From Tubulanus polymorphus (Eukaryota; Nemertea; Palaeonemertea; Tubulaniformes; Tubulanidae), in contig NC_134033.1 in NCBI RefSeq assembly GCF_964204645.1, forward strand, positions 4,562,231-4,622,230: a DNA stretch of 60,000 nucleotides, given 5' to 3'. The notes beneath the pieces are model-generated. The model saw only the letters and a list, made by a program, of their open reading frames with translations, was not told the DNA's origin and did no database searches. This document shows positions 53,947 to 60,000 of the stretch, piece after piece; the first letter of the stretch is position 1; each line of letters begins with the position of its first letter. Made by a program: the position numbers and the translations under genes.

Positions 53947-55176
53947 CCATATCCATGGTTTGTTGACGTAGACGTCTGATGTTGTGATTGATTTCACTCC
54001 GAATTCTATTTTCAAATTCGATCTTAAAAAATCCGATGTTGTTAAAACGCACAGAATCACGAGAAATTCGTCTGATTTTACACTCAGAGATTTACGATGG
54101 TTAAAACTGAGTAAAATATCAGTTCTCACAATACGTAACCCTTCCTGTTTATATACACCAACGAAAACTGGTGACGAGACGAGATCACGTGTCCAGTTGA
54201 AGACGACGTACTGCAGAACATCGACTGTGATAGACCAGCAGTATAAGTGTTTAGACTGAGTTACTATATGTGGTATTCCATCAATTGTAGTGAGCAGTCC
54301 TGATTTATTATAGACTTGAATTAACGGGTTAGAGATGTTCCAATCTGATATTTTGTAAACTTGCACGAGTAACAGCGCCTTAACTCTACTTGAAAAAAAA
54401 TCAATACGAGCTTTATTAGTTTTAGTATAAAACGATGAAGGTGGATGTCCGGTTTGTTCTCGTATAAGAGCTATAGGTTCACTGGTGTTGTTCCATCTGT
54501 CGTAAATTTGAGGACGAGTTTTCATCGGATCCTCACCTGGTCTTAATCTGAAATCTATCTGTATAAACGTTAAATTCATTGCAAACCCGTCTGGCATCCC
54601 GATCCATTCTAACAACAATTTACATCGCCGGGTAGAAATCATGAATTCATAACCTGTTTGAGTTGGTAATTCTTTTACTGCATGCTTGTGACATGTATGT
54701 AAGATATTCAAGCGACTCTGTTCTTCAAAACGATATATGATATAAACCCGACTACCTCGCGCTCCATCGACGTTACTCCTAAACAACAACGAAATCAAAT
54801 TGTTACTGCCGATATCTAGTTGTTTTCTTCCGGTAGCGCGGAGTTTGTTGCCGGACTCACCGACGAGAAGGTAGTTTTCGTTACAAAATATCGACGGCTC
54901 GATATCGTAGTAAACTTGAACGAGAAAACTTCCCGGTAAAGAGCTGTTGACGAACCAACGACATTCAACACCGCGCACTAACGACGGATAGTTCGGTGAA
55001 ACGATGTAACCAGACGTAGAATCGACGGAGTATTGAGTGTTGTTACAAGATGAACTGACTGTAACAGACTCGGCTTCCTCGACAGAGTTTGCGCGATCAG
55101 CCCGCGTAAATATACAGTCTCCGCAAGCGATCAGTAAAACTACGAATAACGCTTTCATTCGCTGCATATTGAACAC
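53947..55176 (-). pseudogene. Receptor copy 3, exon 1 (signal peptide and CUB-like domains)
   Basis: The open frame from ATG 55174-55176 encodes the same signal peptide and CUB start as copies 1 and 2. The exon ends at a donor read GTAAGT below 53947, though the frame happens to stay open through the intron to 53884. It is intact by itself. I call it a pseudogene because the downstream exons carry the Polinton, a stop and a deletion. It could still be transcribed and give a secreted CUB fragment. Confidence 0.75.
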
Positions 55177-55960
55177 AATTCACGCTTCAAAACTAACACA
55201 TTTTTCACTATTTCCAAGTTCGCGCGACATTTCTCGAATAGCTGCAAAGTAATGACGAATTCGCAAATGTCTGTAGTTGACGAATTGATCGAGTCCAATT
55301 ATTTTGTAAAAAATCCGCCAATCAAACTGGCGCCAGTCTCGTATTTGTGAAACTTTCATCTGTTCTCGGTTTCGCTGTAATAACCGCGGTTTTTAAATTT
55401 AGACGTGTTTAAATATATCGTGTTTATAATCAGTGCAATTATTTCTCTAAATATATTTACTGTCGCTGCCGAATTGCGTTCAGTTTGTGATAATATTCGA
55501 TGACATTTTCTATCTTTACCTCAAAATATTCTGCGTCTCTGTAAAACACTTCGTCAATATCTGTTTTGACAATTTACTCTACAGTCCCCTAAAATAACTG
55601 GTTTGAAGCTAACTGAAGCGCATTGATATCTGATTGTGACGAGTGAGAACTTGTTCGGTACTGACTTTTCGGAGAACCAACACCAACCAAGTAACGACGA
55701 TGACAGCGGTAGAATTGAAACTGTACTTATAACGAGCCAACAAATGCAGCAAATACCGATAACGTATTTCGGAGTTATAATCGGACTTCTAGAAAACGGG
55801 TTGACGATATTTGAATATCTCTGACGCGTTAGAATTAAGTGAACAGTTAAGGGAGCTCAAATTAAGAAACGGAGAATAATCCCGGCGCGACTCGCGCACT
55901 CTGATTCGGACCGTTCTAAATTTGCCCTGTTCCGGACACGGACCCGTTTAAAACGGTTTA
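55177..55960 (-). pseudogene. 5' flank of copy 3 with 7TM-exon relic (about 55690-55840)
   Basis: The first 0.4 kb aligns with the flanks of copies 1 and 2. On the minus strand 55690-55840 carries pieces of the 7TM exon (equivalents of RYSNIVNP, IITPKYVIGICC and STAVI) with short deletions. At 55885-55960 lies the TTCCGGACACGGACCCG repeat also seen at 14306-14385. Similarity to the other flanks ends here, marking the right edge of the tandem array. Confidence 0.65.
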
Positions 55961-57156
55961 ACTGGTTCGTAGTGTGAATGCGGCTATAGGTTAAACCAAT
56001 AATGAATGAGGTAAATTGATAATTCCGAAACACCCGATCTTCACTTTCAAACTTTAGATTTGACTCAATAGAATATGTACATCGTAGTCCGTTAGGCATT
56101 GCTTTTGATTACTTGAAGAACGAATCCGCGCCAAGAATTCAGCAAAGTTCCTTACACTGAATTGTATTTTATTCCCCCTACGTTATTTGCAAAAACTATT
56201 TAAAAAAAATTTTCCCATTATTTGTATCAAATTCATCACAATTTTCAATCATTTTCGGTTCTTTTTTCTGCGGTCCTTTGAGGTTTCGTTTGTGTTAAAT
56301 AAATCCGTTTTTTCTCCTGCCTCCTTCCGTTTTGGAACGCCTGCATAAATGATCGAAAATGATGATGATCTGATACGATCGGTCACCGATATTGGGGAGA
56401 TGTTAGTGTGTTTTATAGATATGTTTTAATGAGAATAAGGTGGCGCCAGCTGGCGAACAAACAATTAAACACATAAATAACCGAAAACCAGCGATCAGTA
56501 ATCAGCAATTGGTAAATGACATTTGGCAACGAGCAACTGTCATGGTGATCTGGGAATTCCGTAGAAAAGGAACATATTTCAATAATCGTCAATTAATCGG
56601 TTTTTAAACCGCTTGTTGTTTCTGATGAGATTCGTCTTTACAATCGTAAGGAATCATTTGAAGCAATCTCAGCGTCGAAAATCATATAGATTGGAAAAGA
56701 GCTAGAAAAGACATTTCGAAACGATGAAATAATATCTTTGCGAATGTCACTGTGAGAAGAAAAACGAATGTCGAAATTTCCAAATCATGAAATTAACAAC
56801 AATAAAGTAGATTCTACTTTTAAGAATTTGATATAATTTGTTCTTCTACTACGAAATGGAGTCGAACCAAAAACTACGGATTGTTACATATTGCCCGTTT
56901 ATTGTAAAATGACCAGCTGACAGTTGCTTTTAAATCACTAAATCACCCTAATTTCACTTTGAAATTATGCTGAGGGAAATATAAAATCCAAGGTAACATC
57001 ACCAGCTTGCATCGAAGACTTCGGTTGAAATTGTGTCGAGTCTGCACTCTCTGATTCTCATGATTTGTATGGTTCGAATTTAGGTCTGAGAGGAAGTCAT
57101 TGTCTTTTCCACAGAAAATGGAAACAGAAAATGAAAATGGAAACTATTATGTATTT
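55961..57156. other. Non-coding stretch between the receptor array and the inverted-repeat arm
   Basis: No gene, RNA or named repeat was recognised. The longest frame (minus strand, ending near 55857) has no domain and overlaps a repeated non-coding motif. Confidence 0.5.
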
Positions 57157-58066
57157 ATTGATTTCTGTAGAGCCGCGCAGTTTATAGAGCGAAGATGGAT
57201 TATGACCAGTGACCCCGATAGTTAGATGATATCAAATATGAAGCTTCATTGTGTTCGACAATTCTTGTCGATCGCACAGATTATTACATTTGGTTGTCCG
57301 TGTATGCTCACACATAGAGGTTATCGCGATGGTATATGGTTTACCAGTATGGACAAAGGTGCTCAAACTGTCTCCTGTAATAAAGTAGACACCTCTTGTG
57401 AACATAGTAGGATTTATTCTGAATGAACGGAATGGCGCTGAAACGAAATCCAAGATAAACTGTTCTCAAAAGCTGAGCTGTTACTGGAAATTAAATGGAA
57501 TTTGAATTGGCTTCTCGTTCAGGATACATTTGGAATGGAATCGCGCTTAAAGTAATTCCGGATTGATATAAACTGTGAAAAAAACTGAACTGTTATCAAA
57601 AACACAAGGATTCAAATTGACTCAATGATTATCATTGGATTCAGACATTACACGCACAGGATTGGATAAACTGTAAGTTAGAGGACATTAACAGCTGAAA
57701 TTATAGGTTTAATTAGTTTAGGAACTTACTCGGTGAGTTAGTAAGTTATAGAAATGCATGAATATTAATACAGTTTTAAATGAAATGCGTTAGTTAGGAA
57801 ATAGGGTGTTATTTACGTCAGGGTCCTGCGGGTCTCTGGGTCTACAGATAGAAATAGCAGGTTGTTTATTACTTATGTCTAATATCTTTATTTCAGGATC
57901 CTGTATTTCATGCTTCTTTTATTCCAGGGTTTCTCTCTACTTTCAGGTTTTTTACTTTTTTCCGAATTTCCGTTTCTTTCAAATTTATTGTTTTATAAGA
58001 CAACGCCTATTATGTAAATATTTAACTTGAAATAAACGTGACAATTTCTCAGGGTCATCGCTGAGA
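57157..58066 (-). repeat. Right arm of the long inverted repeat (partner 1-879)
   Basis: It is the inverted counterpart of 1-879 with many small differences and a few indels of up to about 20 bases. It ends with the complement of the first bases of the window (GGGTCATCGCTGAGA). On the other side, similarity begins at ATTGATTTCTGT. Beyond 58066 no comparison is possible because the left arm reaches the window edge. Confidence 0.85.
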
Positions 58067-59174
58067 AAAGAGCCCAGAAGACTAGGCCACAGAGTACGTG
58101 TCTTCACCCCCAGCACACAACAGAGTGACCCGATTCAGGTATGACCTGTATGTTCTACTTCAGTGAAAAGAACAAGACCCCCTAGTCACAGAAGATTGAA
58201 CCTGAAGTTGAATGATGAGTGACTGAAGAATTCCGGTGTGACCTGTATAACATGTCTCTCTATTTCAGTATCCACCTCCTTACCCCCAAACCCTAGCCTG
58301 AATGGGTAGACCGAAAATATAGGTTAGGTTAGAATAGTTAGTTGATAGATCTGGGAATTAGAACATAATTTCAGCTGTTGATATAAAAAAACAGTTGTAA
58401 TTTCAAGTGGAACTTTTTAACAGGAAAAGTTGCATTTATTTAAAATTAAACTTGATTTAAAATGTTTGACAGTTTGTGAGTTAAGTGTGATTTGAGTAAG
58501 ATGAAGAGTTGAAGAGTTGAACTCTACTTCTTATAAAATACAAATGACATTTACTTACGTACAACTGGTTTCAGGTTCAGACAGCCGGTTTCGGTCGGGT
58601 CCTATTCCTGTGGAACCTAGATTTCTGGTTTTTTTATGGTTGAATTATTTTATTGATATTTGAGCTGATTTCGGGCGCGCGCTGTTTGTTTTGCTGTCGA
58701 TATTTCTCGGGTATATTTATAGAAGATGCGGTTTTTTGATTGAAGATTCAAATTACTCGTTTCATGTTATTTCGAGGTCTCCTCTCAATTATATATAATC
58801 TCGTAACAGAAACGGTTGTTTTTCGTACCAGTGAACGTCAGTGTTTTATTGCGAACATAGAAATTCATAATGTAAAACAGAATTAGATTCAACAATTTAT
58901 TACAATTATTCTTTCTACATGTAGATTATATTGGCTACGAACTTTTAAAGTCATCATTTTGAAGCCATTTCGTGCCGTCAAATTTTTTACATGGCGACTA
59001 AAATAGCGGTTTATACATAAACCACTATTTGAAAGAGGTTTTGAAACTACTGGGACTTAATTCGTGCGACCTAACGATTTCGCTACTTGTATCGAAGCGA
59101 TTTATGCGAGGTTGACTACGTATTATCTGGACACACACAGGATGCCGCACGCGGTTAGCTGGAATCTGTAACTG
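58067..59174. other. Intergenic stretch upstream of the PAN-like gene
   Basis: No gene was recognised. The last few hundred bases presumably include the promoter of the plus-strand gene. No convincing TATA or initiator element was identified. Confidence 0.45.
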
Positions 59175-59523
59175 GTGATTAGTTCCATACGTAGAACAGT
59201 TCTTATGTTACGTGTAGCATATTTTCTCCACGACATGTTCGCTAAATTCATCCCGTTTATTTGTCTGATAGTCAGCGTCGCGTCCGAGTTTCAAGAGTTC
59301 TATACGATGACGGTCGACGCGTCTGCAAAACCGTACAAGTCGACAGTCGGGTCGCGCGGTGAATGCGCGCTGCGCTGTTTGGGCGAAAGGTCGAATTGTC
59401 GGGGTTTCGACGTCGATCCGACGAAATCTCACGGCGTCGACGAATGTTACCTGTTCAACAACGAGCTGGTGAAATACATTGCATCGGGAAAAACGAAAAT
59501 TGTCCTGTACAAACACGATAAAG
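59175..59523 (+). CDS. First exon of a secreted or membrane protein with a PAN/apple-like domain (partial)
   Basis: The frame encodes a hydrophobic signal sequence (FIPFICLIVSVAS) and then a domain with C64, C68, C75 and C91 (GECALRCLGERSNCRGF ... VDECYLFN), the spacing of PAN-like modules that bind proteins or carbohydrates. ATG 59175 is the first possible start. ATG 59235, directly before the signal sequence (MFAKFIPF), is a better fit to signal-peptide length. The exon ends at AAAG before a GTATTT donor at 59524. The rest of the gene lies outside the window, and the reading frame past 59523 is intronic. G+C content here is higher than in the surroundings. Confidence 0.65.
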
Positions 59524-59766
59524 GTATTTTTCTCGAGAACTTACAACGTATTTTTAATTCATAAGTGAATAAATGATTCGAGCTGTAAAGAGAAGCTCTA
59601 GAATATTGGCATAAATCATGTTAATCGGGCTATTTGAAATCGTCTTTTTGAGAATATCGGATATGTATATATATTATATATTCCTCTGTTTGTAGAACAC
59701 GGATCTTGAAGATTTGGATTTTTCGTCGCGAATGGAATTTGCTATCACGTATTCCGATGGAACAGT

Positions 59767-60000
59767 AGTAATAGGGGTAATAGGCTTTCAAGCCAAAGGT
59801 CGAACGGTCGAGCTCATTAAAAAACAAAACATTAAAAGTAATTTAAAACTATAATATATTTTCATAACCGTGTGTATTTTATATTATAACTAAATATTTA
59901 TTCTAAGATATTAATAATTTGAATTTTAAAATCATATTGTATAAAATCAATTGGTCGCTCCACTTCGCTACCGCTCCGCTCCACGACCAATTGATTTATT
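59767..60000. mobile_element. Start of another Polinton-end palindrome (solo end or second element), cut by the window edge
   Basis: It begins AGTAATAGGGGTAATAGGC and matches the complement of the right end of the Polinton (from 51158 inward) over the whole 234 bp, including AAACTATAATATATTTTCAT and the central AAATCAATTGGTCGC ... GCGACC-type core. It lies in what appears to be the first intron of the PAN-like gene. Target duplication cannot be tested because the other end is missing. Confidence 0.9.

Overview
The window looks like nuclear DNA of an invertebrate animal, most likely a lophotrochozoan and plausibly a mollusc. The evidence is spliced genes with GT/AG introns, receptors that combine CUB, C-type lectin, LDL-receptor class A (LDLa) and leucine-rich (LRR) domains with a seven-transmembrane (7TM) domain in the style of snail GRL101, decayed non-LTR retrotransposons, and an integrated Polinton/Maverick. 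No prokaryotic operons or CRISPR arrays were seen. The species is an inference.

Host layout. A receptor unit is repeated in tandem, always on the minus strand. Copy 1 (about 7.98-13.69 kb) has lost its 3' half, carries a LINE in its first exon and is joined to the tail of an unrelated peptide GPCR. Copy 2 (19.2-25.2 kb) has all exons but one apparent 1-base deletion and one in-frame stop. Copy 3 (30.5-55.2 kb) is split by an 18-kb Polinton and also has a stop codon, a 4-base deletion and a 361-bp insertion. Downstream of copies 2 and 3 lies the same plus-strand series of three exon-like cassettes. Upstream of all three copies lies a relic of the 7TM exon. A separate single-exon peptide-type GPCR is at 3.9-4.9 kb, an inverted 7TM fragment at 1.6-2.1 kb, and the first exon of a PAN-like secreted protein at 59.2-59.5 kb. 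The first 0.88 kb of the window recurs inverted at 57.2-58.1 kb.

Mobile elements. Two degenerate LINEs (10,253-13,330 and about 26,511-28,792) have pentanucleotide tails and visible target duplications. A 2.9-kb element with CCCAGTAAACA termini sits at 14,806-17,682. A 361-bp insertion (52,416-52,776) has a 4-bp duplication.

The main discovery is the 18,049-bp Polinton at 33,110-51,158. It is very A+T-rich, is flanked by the exact 6-bp duplication ATTATC, and lies inside an exon whose empty site can be read from copy 2. It encodes a protein-primed type B DNA polymerase (N-terminus broken), a probable OB-fold protein, a penton-like protein, a double-jelly-roll major capsid protein, an FtsK/HerA-type packaging ATPase, an integrase with a chromodomain, an HNH nuclease, zinc-finger proteins and a group of small membrane proteins. 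I found no adenain-like protease. Genes form two convergent blocks meeting at a 15-bp minisatellite near 44.65 kb. Almost every start codon sits in a TAAATG context, usually after a T-tract, suggesting one shared promoter element. Each end is not a simple inverted repeat but a long imperfect palindrome bounded by two inverted copies of the terminal sequence. A further copy of the right-end palindrome begins at 59,767 and runs off the window, so a second such element or a solo end lies next door. A set of four hairpin-bearing repeats (48.43-48.89 kb) is a candidate control or replication region.
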